DNA of 64,000 bases from Bacillota bacterium. GTDB lineage: Bacteria; Bacillota; Clostridia; Lachnospirales; Lachnospiraceae. Location: the NCBI GenBank assembly GCA_023413555.1, contig JAEZPG010000092.1, forward strand, positions 14,392 to 78,391, read 5' to 3'. Numbering within the stretch: the first letter of the stretch is position 1; the number at the start of each line of letters is the position of its first letter. The notes beneath the pieces are model-generated. The model was not told where the DNA came from. It searched no databases and saw nothing but the letters and a program-made list of their open reading frames with translations. The translations under genes were made by a program, and so were the position numbers. Below are positions 7,793 to 15,805 of the stretch, piece after piece.

Positions 7793-10531
7793 TTAGTCTG
7801 GTATTTCTTCAATATTAATTCGCTTATATCTCTTTTTAAATGCAGGCTTCCCCCCTTCCATTATACTACAAATATATTTTCGAATTTTCAAATTCTGTAA
7901 GCCATTTCTACATGCAATCTGTGTTTGTCCTCCTGCTATATGAAGTACTGTAACATTGTCTGAGTCTCCATTTACTACAATATTAGCATTATGAGTCACA
8001 ATTATTATTTGTCGATGTCGTTTTTCATCCCTCAAATTATTTACAATTAGTTCTGATATCAAACTATTATCTAAATCATCCTCAGGCTGATCAAGTATTA
8101 ATGGTTCATTACCATATGAAAGAATAAACGCAAGTAATGTAGCTGTCTTTTGGCCAGGTGAAGCGTTTTCAATTGGTTGGAACCTTCTATTGTCTTGTGA
8201 ATAAGAAATATCTAAACTATCTTCAGGGAACCAACACTCAAGTTTATCTATCGCATCTTCCGTCAGTGATTGTACCGCATTACAGAACTTTTTATCATAT
8301 CCCTGTACTACTTCACCATAATAAATATCTTTAATTTCCTTCTTTACAGATTCAATTCCTTCTAATATTGTTTTAGCAGCGTTAATTCTTTTAGAAATCA
8401 ATCCTTCCACATCATCATTACCCAATATTGAATCAAAGCCTTTCTCTCTACCAAGAATTGCTCTGAGGCCCATAGTAATATCTTCTTTATCTCCAAATGG
8501 AATGATATTAATTCTTACATACTTATTATTTTCTAAAACTTTATTTACAAAATTCTCACGATCTGCAGTTATTGTTTGCCTACGTTCTATTATTTGTTGA
8601 TACATCTCATTCTTTTCATTCTGTAATTTGGTAATCTGATTTGAAGCTTCATAGACTTTTGAAAGTCGATACTCCAGACTTTCTTTCTTCTTAACTAATT
8701 CTGCGTAGTCATTGACTCCAGCCTCTTCTAACCTAACTTTCAATTCTTCATATATCGTTTTAATTTCATTGTACTCTTTTTCTGCTTGGGTCAACTTAAT
8801 TTTTGCGTTCCATTGCTCTTTCGCTTTATCTAATTCAATAATCTCATTCTCAATCATTAAGCAGACTCTCTTATCAGTCTCTTGTAATGTATTCGTTATA
8901 TCGATAATTTCTTTCTCTGTCTCATTGTTACAATCCAAATCTAGACTTAACTGTATTTTTGTTTTTATTTCTTCCAAAAATTTATTCATTGTTTCAATAC
9001 GTTCATCATAATACTTTTTAACTTTATATATTTCAGCAATCCATCTTCTAGTTTTTGAGTATTTGTCAAGTACTTCTGAAAACTCAGAATCCTTAAACAA
9101 ATTGATTTTATTGTTTATATCTTCCAGTTCACCTTTGATAGAAGAGACACCATTTACATCAACCTGTAATTCTCTGATTTTTGAACAAACAGTAAAATAC
9201 TTATTAAATAATTTTTTATGTTCCAGACACCAATCATCATATGCTAATTCATCAGAATCATTAATAATCTCCAATAATGCTTTTGGATTTCTTGCAAGTT
9301 CAAATATTTGTTTTTGGCTATATATTCTAACTGGAAATCTATTTTCAATTTTTCCATCTGTAGGTAGATACTCACCATTTTGATATGAATACATATTAAT
9401 AGTACCAGTATCGAAACTCCACTCTGCCCTATATTTTTGGTTATCTCTTATGTACAATGCACTCAATACTGTATTCGCTAACATAAGTCCATTACTACGC
9501 TTACCACTATTCTCTTCAGTATACTTTTCAAAATCTGAAAGCAAATTTTTTGGAAGCTCATTTTTACGATTAAATACAGTCCTAATAAATTCAATAATTG
9601 TTGACTTTCCTGTACCTCTACCCCCGATAATTGTATTAAGCCAAGGACTGAAAGAAAGTTCAAACACTTGTTGTCTACCAAGATACATTGCATTTCTTAT
9701 TTCAATCTTTTCAATAACAGGATGAACATACTCATTGGGATTCTCCGTCACCTCATCTGAACATTTCACTGACATTTTTCCATCTTGCAGTGAAAGTTTT
9801 AGTTCATCTAACGTTAAACTACTCATCTTAACCCATGTATAATGACTACCATGAAATTTTTGTCCATATTCACCTGTAGGGCAATGTGCATCAGATCCTA
9901 AAACACGACACCATTCTATTTTACTATCTATGTACAACTGAGGATATTCACATTCAGGAGTTGTAATTTCAGCCGCAAAAATATTCTCACACTTAATGTT
10001 TTGATCAAGTGTATTTCCACTACACTCAGTAAAAAGTCCTTTAGCATCGTTGCAATGTGCCGGTATCGCAATACCACCACTTCGAGTTATCTCATCAATA
10101 ACGTTGACAAAACTTACTTCTGAACATCCATCACTTTTACCTTTTGTATCTCTATAGTGAATAGCACCTAATAGCCTATCTATAGTTGATGTTCCCTCAT
10201 TTTCAGGAAAGATTGCTAGTACATGAACATTACCATTGACTGTTAATTCAACACCCGGGAAAATAACTAATTTTCGATAATAATCTAGCTTTTCAGTTTC
10301 TAATTCTATATATGCACTTTTTAATTTATCAATCCAATCACCAGAATTATGGTCAGTAACAACTATAGCATCAATCTCTTTATCCATATAAAATTTCAGA
10401 TATTCTTTAGGAGATGTAGCAGCTAATTCAACCTGATTTACACCCTTTCCGTAATCAGAGGATGCCGGAGTATGACAATGAAAATCTATACTCCACCACC
10501 TGTTTCCTACACAATTCGTCTCTATTTTCAT
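7793..10531 (-). CDS. PHP-domain protein fused to SMC/ABC-type ATPase (TrlF-like)
   Basis: The protein is 912 aa. The N-terminal PHP metal site shows FHCH (H18, H20), TDHN (D60, H61), an ELTVNGNVHVL stretch (to about 104), AHC (159) and GSDAH (212-216). An ATPase follows, with Walker A GGRGTGKS (303-310). Then come coiled-coil residues at about 480-690, the signature SPGQKTATLLAF, Walker B LILDQPEDDLD and a switch histidine in VTHN. PHP domains are metal-dependent phosphoesterases, so this is likely an ATP-gated nuclease or phosphatase. The family is named TrlF-like in databases. Such proteins are frequent in defence-rich islands, but a defence role here is inference. GGGAGAG precedes the ATG. 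Confidence 0.85.
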   Translation of the reverse strand: MKIETNCVGNRWWSIDFHCHTPASSDYGKGVNQVELAATSPKEYLKFYMDKEIDAIVVTDHNSGDWIDKLKSAYIELETEKLDYYRKLVIFPGVELTVNGNVHVLAIFPENEGTSTIDRLLGAIHYRDTKGKSDGCSEVSFVNVIDEITRSGGIAIPAHCNDAKGLFTECSGNTLDQNIKCENIFAAEITTPECEYPQLYIDSKIEWCRVLGSDAHCPTGEYGQKFHGSHYTWVKMSSLTLDELKLSLQDGKMSVKCSDEVTENPNEYVHPVIEKIEIRNAMYLGRQQVFELSFSPWLNTIIGGRGTGKSTIIEFIRTVFNRKNELPKNLLSDFEKYTEENSGKRSNGLMLANTVLSALYIRDNQKYRAEWSFDTGTINMYSYQNGEYLPTDGKIENRFPVRIYSQKQIFELARNPKALLEIINDSDELAYDDWCLEHKKLFNKYFTVCSKIRELQVDVNGVSSIKGELEDINNKINLFKDSEFSEVLDKYSKTRRWIAEIYKVKKYYDERIETMNKFLEEIKTKIQLSLDLDCNNETEKEIIDITNTLQETDKRVCLMIENEIIELDKAKEQWNAKIKLTQAEKEYNEIKTIYEELKVRLEEAGVNDYAELVKKKESLEYRLSKVYEASNQITKLQNEKNEMYQQIIERRQTITADRENFVNKVLENNKYVRINIIPFGDKEDITMGLRAILGREKGFDSILGNDDVEGLISKRINAAKTILEGIESVKKEIKDIYYGEVVQGYDKKFCNAVQSLTEDAIDKLECWFPEDSLDISYSQDNRRFQPIENASPGQKTATLLAFILSYGNEPLILDQPEDDLDNSLISELIVNNLRDEKRHRQIIIVTHNANIVVNGDSDNVTVLHIAGGQTQIACRNGLQNLKIRKYICSIMEGGKPAFKKRYKRINIEEIPD

Positions 10532-10555
10532 TTTAAACTCTCCCTATAGTTTTTT

Positions 10556-10580
10556 ATTACATAATATCACATTATGTAAT
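10556..10580. promoter_or_regulatory. 10-bp inverted repeat in the PHP-ATPase promoter region
   Basis: ATTACATAAT and ATTATGTAAT are perfect inverted arms separated by 5 bases (ATCAC), 25 bases upstream of the start codon. A further half-site TTACATAAT lies at 10627. The half-site TTACATAAT also occurs in the palindrome upstream of the recombinase, which suggests one shared DNA-binding protein. Confidence 0.5.
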
Positions 10581-10750
10581 AATATTCCATGCCATACACA
10601 TTATTTCCAATATTATTCACCCTATGTTACATAATCCAAATTTGTAATACAGCCCAACTTTACTGTCTTCTTTCTATAAATATAATATTATTTCAATCCT
10701 TCCTTAAAATACTTTATCATTGATTTGATTCTCCTAACTAAAGAATCAAT

Positions 10751-10836
10751 ATATTACCGGTCTACAAGATTCCGAAGTGAAGCAAAAATAACTTACCTTG
10801 TTCCAACAAATTTATGCTGAAACAAAGTAAGTTATC
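10751..10836 (-). repeat. 85-bp hairpin repeat, copy 1
   Basis: It shares ATATTACCGG, TCTACAAGATTCCGA and a TTACCTTGTTCCAACAA block with 11212-11295. On the minus strand it folds as a hairpin (arms ATAACTTAC 10788-10796 and GTAAGTTAT 10827-10835, with further G.U pairs) followed by TTTTT. It could therefore terminate the 72-aa gene just upstream. The conserved tail beyond the stem is not expected of a plain terminator. Confidence 0.7.
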
Positions 10837-10862
10837 TATATTATTACATTACATCTTGAAAT

Positions 10863-11081
10863 TTACTTTTTATTATTAAACAATTTACTCATATCTGGCG
10901 TCTTATCTTCTCTAATCTTCCTATATGTCTTTTCATCAATCTGATAGTACTCTTTATTTTTAGTGACGATATAATACCCCAATACCTCACGTGTTATATA
11001 ATCCATTTTCTTAAATACCTCTATTTCATTAACATTTTCAACTTCAATAGTCTTCTTGACCTGAATACAATACTTATTCAT
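10863..11081 (-). CDS. Hypothetical protein, 72 aa
   Basis: This is a small, charged, mixed alpha/beta-looking protein (MNKYCIQVKKTIEVENVNEI at the start, ending SKLFNNKK). There is no membrane segment, signal peptide or recognisable motif. GTGAGGAT stands before the ATG. The two hairpin repeats lie on either side of it at 10751 and 11212, so it may be cargo of a small repeat-bounded unit. I do not recognise the family. Confidence 0.55.
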   Translation of the reverse strand: MNKYCIQVKKTIEVENVNEIEVFKKMDYITREVLGYYIVTKNKEYYQIDEKTYRKIREDKTPDMSKLFNNKK

Positions 11082-11211
11082 TCAAAATCCTCACTTTTCA
11101 TATATGCTCTTTCCCCTACTCCCCTAGCTTCTTCTTTGCTTATTTTCGTTTCACTTGATCTTTTCATGAAATGCTCATTCAATATCTTATTTTGTTACAG
11201 TAATTATTAAA

Positions 11212-11295
11212 ATATTACCGGTCTACAAGATTCCGAGGTGGAGCATAAATACCTTACCTTGTTCCAACAAAAAAGCTAAAATAAAGTAAGGTATC
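11212..11295 (-). repeat. 85-bp hairpin repeat, copy 2
   Basis: This is the second copy of the element at 10751. Stem arms are ATACCTTAC (11249-11257) and GTAAGGTAT (11286-11294). Relative to copy 1, one A-T pair has become C-G on both arms. That compensatory change supports selection for the stem. The loop differs, while the block TCTACAAGATTCCGA is identical. Confidence 0.7.
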
Positions 11296-11300
11296 ATCAT

Positions 11301-11660
11301 AATATTACCGTATACACTGAGTTCGTCGGCTCATACATCTTCTATTAATACTGATATCATCACATTAGTTTTACCATAACTAGTCTGTCCATCATGTCTC
11401 TGCTACTAATGCTTACCCACTCTTTCGAGTGCCAAACTACCACCACAACCGTTTATTTTAGGATATTGGTGCGTTGCTCCACCTAACAAGCAGTTACTAC
11501 CTTTACACTTGATGCAATAGAAGAAACTCACAAGTGAATAACTGCTTTGTTGATATATTGCATCGGCTCAACTGACCTTGTACGGTTTTAACTGTCACGG
11601 CTTCCAGTCGCGACAAACGTTGATTTTACTGTATTTCTATGTAGATAAAGCACTAATATC
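11301..11660 (-). ncRNA. Candidate structured non-coding RNA or mobile-element end
   Basis: No reading frame is present for about 350 bases, but strong nested structure is visible on the minus strand. A 9-bp stem (AAGCAGTTA/TAACTGCTT, 11488-11547) encloses a 6-bp stem. There is also a GGTG/CACC hairpin at 11468-11483, and a CACTC-GAAA-GAGTG tetraloop hairpin at 11418-11431. An H-type pseudoknot can form at 11308-11333: TGAG/CTCA closing a loop whose CCG pairs with a downstream CGG. It starts where yyaL is broken and ends next to hairpin repeat copy 2. An intron, an OMEGA/HEARO-type RNA or an element end are all possible; none is proven. Confidence 0.4.
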
Positions 11661-11664
11661 ATCA

Positions 11665-11838
11665 CCAATGACAGGTGGAGTAGCCGATACTTAGGAAGAT
11701 GGGCTTATCTTCAGACTTAGCGCGAGTAAAGGCTTCTTCAGACCATGGGTACCAATCTACAGGGTTATAGGCATGTTGGAGAAGGTACGGGGACTTCTCA
11801 TGAATTAAGTGATTGGGATTTCTATTTTCTTGGTTCAT
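11665..11838 (-). pseudogene. yyaL: Truncated yyaL (DUF255, thioredoxin-fold N-terminus)
   Basis: A start codon with a good site (AAGAAGGTGG) opens a frame reading NHLIHEKSPYLLQHAYNPVD, then WYPWSEEAF and KPIFLSIGYSTCHW. This is the conserved N-terminus of YyaL/spermatogenesis-associated protein 20 proteins, normally 600-700 aa. The frame stops with TGA right after CHW, where family members continue with CHVM. The remaining 90% of the gene is absent at this side of the break. This marks the junction where the island inserted or a deletion ended. Confidence 0.85.
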
Positions 11839-12242
11839 AACATTACCACCTTCTTCGTTTCCACTTAGTGTTCTCTTACCTAGATGAAAGTATTCTCTTC
11901 GGATACTACATAATTGCTTGAAGAAAAAACTCCTTCCTCCTGCCTTATCTATAAATTGGTACCTCCGATTCGATCGAATGCATTAAATCTCCAGGCATCA
12001 CGTACGACTTCCATCTATATCAGTTGAGAAATCTTAAATAGGTCTCCCTTACTTAATAGGGTTCGGTCTTCGCACGTCTTGTTTTTTAAAAGTCGGCAAG
12101 TTTGCTATAAGCGTATTCTTCAATTAATCATTCCATAATCATCTCACCTATCACTATTTATACTAGGATAAATAGTCTCCCAGAAATATGAGGTATCTAA
12201 CTTTATAATACAGATTGTTACTATAAATGAAATGGAGGTATA
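11839..12242. other. Leader region of the truncated yyaL and VOC promoter region
   Basis: Four hundred bases without a long gene. On the minus strand it has a CCCT/AGGG hairpin (near 12050) and a 21-codon ORF (starting MEVVRDAWRF) ending at about 11950 before a purine-rich AGGAGGAAGGAG. I recognise no riboswitch or T-box. The plus-strand VOC promoter must lie near 12150-12230. Confidence 0.3.
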
Positions 12243-12245
12243 ATG

Positions 12246-12614
12246 ATGAAATACTTATGGACAACGTTACATGTTAATAATTTAGAGGAATCTGTACAGT
12301 TCTACTCTAATATGGTAGGGCTCAAAGTGCTACAGCAGTTTCCTGCTGGACCAGAAATCTCAATCGTTTTTATGGGAAATGGGACTTCGGATGAGACAAT
12401 CATTGAGCTCTTTGAGAACAAGAATGAGTTGGTCACACCAATCAATGATTACATATCAGCAGGGTTTGAAGTCGAGTCTGCAGAAGCCATGTTACAAACA
12501 GTTCAAAATAAGAACTTTCCAATTTATCATGGTATCATGGAAACCCCTAAGTTCAAATGGTTTGACGTAAAAGACCCAAATGGTTTAACCATTCAATTCT
12601 TCGAACGAAAATAA
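12246..12614 (+). CDS. VOC (glyoxalase/bleomycin-resistance fold) family protein
   Basis: A protein of 122-123 aa with the paired beta-alpha-beta-beta-beta modules of vicinal oxygen chelate proteins. The N-terminal TTLHVNNLEESVQFYSNMVG and the closing WFDVKDPNGLTIQFFE are characteristic. Metal-ligand positions are H11, E50-type acidic residues and the late glutamate. A lactoylglutathione-lyase-like or thiol-resistance role is possible, but the substrate cannot be read from sequence. GGAGG at 12234 is 7 bases from ATG 12246 and only 4 from ATG 12243, so the second ATG is preferred. It is monocistronic. Confidence 0.85.
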   Translation: MKYLWTTLHVNNLEESVQFYSNMVGLKVLQQFPAGPEISIVFMGNGTSDETIIELFENKNELVTPINDYISAGFEVESAEAMLQTVQNKNFPIYHGIMETPKFKWFDVKDPNGLTIQFFERK

Positions 12615-12759
12615 GTACAGAGATACATTAGATTCCAATGATGTCACTTCAAATAAGCTTGGATTCACACTGACTAAGAGGCAGTCGTACAAACCAATGT
12701 ACTGACCGCCTCTTTTCTACTTTCTTTGCTTGCAAATAGAATTCTTATGAAGTCATCTG

Positions 12760-13716
12760 TCAAAATCTGATTTCCGGATAGTAACAGTTCATTCCCATTT
12801 TACACATGACTACTCTTTTAGATGGAAATCTCATTTTATCTAGATATTCCGTCTCCGATTTACAAGTCTTCGCAATTTTAATATTATCTGCTAATAAGCG
12901 TATATCTTCACATATTTCCTCGTACTTCTCTCCTCTTCCAACAATCTTGCCTGCTTGAATACCCATTTGTACAAAACGATAAATAGAACACAACCCGCAT
13001 GCATAAGTATGAAACCCATTGTGATAAAGCATATGATTTAGTTCCATATCATGACGCACTTTGAAATCTTCCTTTGAGGTGATAAGTTCACACTCTGAAC
13101 GACTTAGTGTTGTACAGAGTGCTACTTTCTCTGAGCGGTGTAATCCAAGACAATTAGAATCTGAAAAGGAGCACCCATCTCGCATCATAAATACTTCGTA
13201 CTCCAGATCAGGCACCTTTTTTATAATGCAACGAATATCAGTAATACTAAGATCTCGTGGAAGGATGATCCTCCTTGCCCCTAAGTTGCGATAATATCTT
13301 GCTATGTCTGAATTATATACTCCTGCAATCGTACTTACAACTGCATTAAGCTTATAATTCTTAGCGATTTTCACTAGTTCAGGACAGGATACAATAATTC
13401 CATCCACCCCTACTTCATAAAGAGGCTGCATATATCTCTCCATAAATCTGAGCTGCTCCTCACTGTAAATGCTGGAGTTAAATGTAACATATAGGATTAG
13501 CTTTTCTTCTTTTACTTTCTTTATAATTCGTAGAACATCTTCAAAGGTATTGTAATTGGCCATATCTCTAAATCCTGTTAAGCGATTTAAGTCTGCATAT
13601 TCTCCAAATGCCTTATGCCACTCTGGGTCAAAGAATCCAATGTAAAACTCTCCTGCACCCGCATTTTTATACCCTATAAGATTCTCTTCCTTATTTAACG
13701 GAACTAAGACTTTCAC
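12760..13716 (-). CDS. U32 peptidase-family (UbiU/YhbU-like) protein
   Basis: A 318-aa TIM-barrel protein beginning at GTG with AGAGGG upstream. It has the U32 pattern: GAGEFYIGF, then a strand-helix series, and a cysteine set (C-x6-C in RDGCSFSDSNC, further C at VALC, CGLC near the C-terminus). In UbiU/UbiV-type relatives four such cysteines hold a 4Fe-4S cluster. It lies 29 bases downstream of a second protein of the same general type, and the two probably form a heterodimer. Clostridia make no ubiquinone, so hydroxylation of another substrate, or a peptidase role, remains open. Confidence 0.7.
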   Translation of the reverse strand: MKVLVPLNKEENLIGYKNAGAGEFYIGFFDPEWHKAFGEYADLNRLTGFRDMANYNTFEDVLRIIKKVKEEKLILYVTFNSSIYSEEQLRFMERYMQPLYEVGVDGIIVSCPELVKIAKNYKLNAVVSTIAGVYNSDIARYYRNLGARRIILPRDLSITDIRCIIKKVPDLEYEVFMMRDGCSFSDSNCLGLHRSEKVALCTTLSRSECELITSKEDFKVRHDMELNHMLYHNGFHTYACGLCSIYRFVQMGIQAGKIVGRGEKYEEICEDIRLLADNIKIAKTCKSETEYLDKMRFPSKRVVMCKMGMNCYYPEIRF

Positions 13717-13745
13717 GATATCCCTCTTTCCTATCGTTACCTTCC

Positions 13746-14609
13746 TTATTGTAATGGTAGTGGAAAATAAATCAGTCGATACTTGTCTAACCCACTCAAC
13801 TCATAGCCAGGATGTTTAAAATATATGGTTCGTCCATATCGAATATATTCCATATTCTCATCAGAATCCAAATATTTGACAATACTCTCTGCACAATTAC
13901 CCTCACAAGCATCATTTACCCTAAACTTATTTACGATTTCTTTCGTTATCGAAGCATACTCACAAATTCTCCCTACCGTCTGATAACAGTAAGGGACATG
14001 TATACCCACAATAATGTCATCTGGAACCTCTGCAAAATTCATATTCTTATGGGTGATATCCATTTCAATAGATTTTATCTTATAGTCTTTTATAATTGTT
14101 CTTAAATGATTGGTAAACATTTTAGGTCTCCATGGTATCTGAAAATAATTATCATATCGGGGATCACGATAATCCTTCATGATCAGCCTGCCTAAGTTCA
14201 TTACTAGCCCATAGTTTTCTCTTACATAGAAAAGCATTCCATAATCATTGACTGTAATCTCATCAACATTATCTGCTCCAAATTCCACAATCTGACTAAT
14301 TCTTTTCTTTCCTAACTCTAGATCTCTTTCTGAAAATGTAGGAATCACTAACGTTACTTTTATATTCTTTTCTTTACAGAGACCAAATACTTCTTTTAAA
14401 TCTGAATCTGACTGTTGAATAAAGTATTTTCCACAAAAGGAAGAGCCTATATAAATTCTCTCACAAGTCTTAAACTGTGCTACTATCTTTGCATCCAATA
14501 GACTCTCCAGTATCTTTTTCTTTGTGAGCAGATATGGAAGGATTTCACACAGATTTAAACAGTTGATTTGCTGCATATACCTCATGCTCCCTACTGATTT
14601 TCTGTTCAA
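13746..14609 (-). CDS. U32-like partner protein
   Basis: A 287-aa protein with barrel-type repeats (NIKVTLVIPTFSERDLEL, ADNVDEITVNDYGML) and a cysteine cluster (PYC, RIC, ACEGNC) near residues 205-240. It resembles the smaller partner in paired U32-type loci. The first start is TTG at 14609 with only a weak site. ATG at 14576 (residue 12), preceded by GGGAGCATGAGG, is a realistic alternative. It is co-transcribed with the U32 protein that follows. The substrate is unknown. Confidence 0.55.
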   Translation of the reverse strand: MNRKSVGSMRYMQQINCLNLCEILPYLLTKKKILESLLDAKIVAQFKTCERIYIGSSFCGKYFIQQSDSDLKEVFGLCKEKNIKVTLVIPTFSERDLELGKKRISQIVEFGADNVDEITVNDYGMLFYVRENYGLVMNLGRLIMKDYRDPRYDNYFQIPWRPKMFTNHLRTIIKDYKIKSIEMDITHKNMNFAEVPDDIIVGIHVPYCYQTVGRICEYASITKEIVNKFRVNDACEGNCAESIVKYLDSDENMEYIRYGRTIYFKHPGYELSGLDKYRLIYFPLPLQ

Positions 14610-14808
14610 TCTCTTTACTCTTTATATTTTACCCTCTAGACACATTAATAATCACATCTATAATAAGTAGGATGCATCATCTTGACAAATGGAGATAGAA
14701 ATTTCTTATTTATTTGAATACATAGCGAATGAATATGAACTCCATGGTTTGTAAACACTAATACTATTATTTTAAATTAAATTACTCAATGAAAAGAGGA
14801 AATTGGAA

Positions 14809-15000
14809 ATGAACAGTGAAAATAATGGATTCAAAAGTACTACAATAAAAATGAAAGACGATCTGTCCAAACTAGCAAAAAAAGAAGGTAAACTTATAAA
14901 AGACACTGGAAAAGTTGTATCAAAAGCAACAGATAAGTATGTTGATGAACTGGAAAATAAAATGAAAGCAATGACTACAGATCGCTTTAAAGACAATTAA
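14809..15000 (+). CDS. Small charged protein, paralogue of the protein at 21.4 kb
   Basis: A 63-aa lysine-rich helical protein. AGAGGA (14795-14800) sits 8 bases from ATG 14809 and only 2 from an upstream TTG, which decides the start. The C-terminus (DKYVDELENKMKAMTTDRFK) is nearly the same as DRYIDELEDRMKAIAVERFK in the small protein at 21400. There is no signal peptide or membrane segment. The function is unknown; spore-associated or nucleic-acid-binding roles are possible for such small basic proteins, without direct support. Confidence 0.65.
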   Translation: MNSENNGFKSTTIKMKDDLSKLAKKEGKLIKDTGKVVSKATDKYVDELENKMKAMTTDRFKDN

Positions 15001-15020
15001 AAGGACGTATTTAAATAGGG

Positions 15021-15040
15021 GCTGTCACAGATATGGCAGC
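15021..15040 (+). terminator. Weak hairpin after the small protein gene
   Basis: GCTGTCA and TGGCAGC form a 7-bp stem with one G.U pair, 21 bases after the stop. The following TCTCTTCG is a poor U-tract. Confidence 0.4.
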
Positions 15041-15064
15041 TCTCTTCGTGTAGGGATATTATAT

Positions 15065-15093
15065 TTACATATTTCCGTAAGAATTGTTATAAT
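15065..15093 (+). promoter_or_regulatory. Sigma-A promoter of the TetR gene
   Basis: TTACAT at 15065-15070 and TATAAT at 15088-15093 are separated by 17 bp, 35 bases before the chosen start codon. Confidence 0.65.
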
Positions 15094-15127
15094 ATAGGTA
15101 TTTCATATAGTGATTGAGGAGGCTACG

Positions 15128-15688
15128 ATGAACAACGTGGAGAAAAGTAATCATCCATCTGCTGTACGATCGAGAAAAATGATCGCTGAGGCGCTGATTA
15201 GTCTGATGATGCAAAAAGAGTATTCAAAGATTACCATAACGGACATCGCAAATGAAGCACAAATAGCTCGAAAAACTTTCTATCAACACTTTTATAGTCT
15301 GGAAGATATCTTGGATGAGTATATTCAGATGCTTTATATAGACTATATTGACACGATAAGCAAAGTACAAATTACAAGTATTATTGAACATGTAGAACTT
15401 TATTTTCAGTTCTGGCAACAACATATGCATTTCTTAAGTCTGCTGTCAAAACATAAGCTACTTGTCTTTATTTTAAGAAAATATGAGGAATTGGTGCCTT
15501 ACCTACATACCTATCTACCATGTCAATTACAACATGATACTACAGAATTTGAATATTATACCGCATTTACGTCAGGTGCATTCTGGATGCTGCTATGCAA
15601 ATGGGTCGAGAGAGGTGGAAAAGAACAGCCTGAGGTAATGGCAAACGCATTTCAAACCTTTTTCTTAGAGATGGCAAAGACTCGTTAA
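15128..15688 (+). CDS. TetR/AcrR family transcriptional regulator
   Basis: About 186 aa. The N-terminal TetR helix-turn-helix is clear (ITITDIANEAQIARKTFYQH), followed by an all-helical ligand domain with aromatic-rich segments. GAGGAGG at 15116 is 5 bases before ATG 15128. A GTG 18 bases earlier would overlap the ribosome binding site and is rejected. It lies upstream of the EFR1 ferredoxin gene on the same strand and may regulate it. The ligand is unknown. Confidence 0.88.
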   Translation: MNNVEKSNHPSAVRSRKMIAEALISLMMQKEYSKITITDIANEAQIARKTFYQHFYSLEDILDEYIQMLYIDYIDTISKVQITSIIEHVELYFQFWQQHMHFLSLLSKHKLLVFILRKYEELVPYLHTYLPCQLQHDTTEFEYYTAFTSGAFWMLLCKWVERGGKEQPEVMANAFQTFFLEMAKTR

Positions 15689-15805
15689 AAAGTAACCAAA
15701 TGATATCTAAATGTTACACTTACTTGGAAAGCATTGAATTTCTTCTTCTATTTTCGTATATTGTAAGAAATCCCACACGAAACTATGGATTAGAAAGGAT
15801 ATAAG

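Noticed and set aside
11301..11340. Group II intron domain V
   Set aside because: GAGCCG and a later CGG are present, but the 34-nt hairpin with AGC triad and GNRA loop cannot be formed.
11310..11540. Group I intron core (CAGAGAC and AAGATGTAT resemble the R and S elements)
   Set aside because: P7 pairs only weakly and no P/Q elements or splice sites are identifiable.
11850..12130. T-box or other riboswitch in the yyaL leader
   Set aside because: GGAGGTACC faintly resembles a T-box core, but no specifier loop, AGTA element or antiterminator could be drawn.
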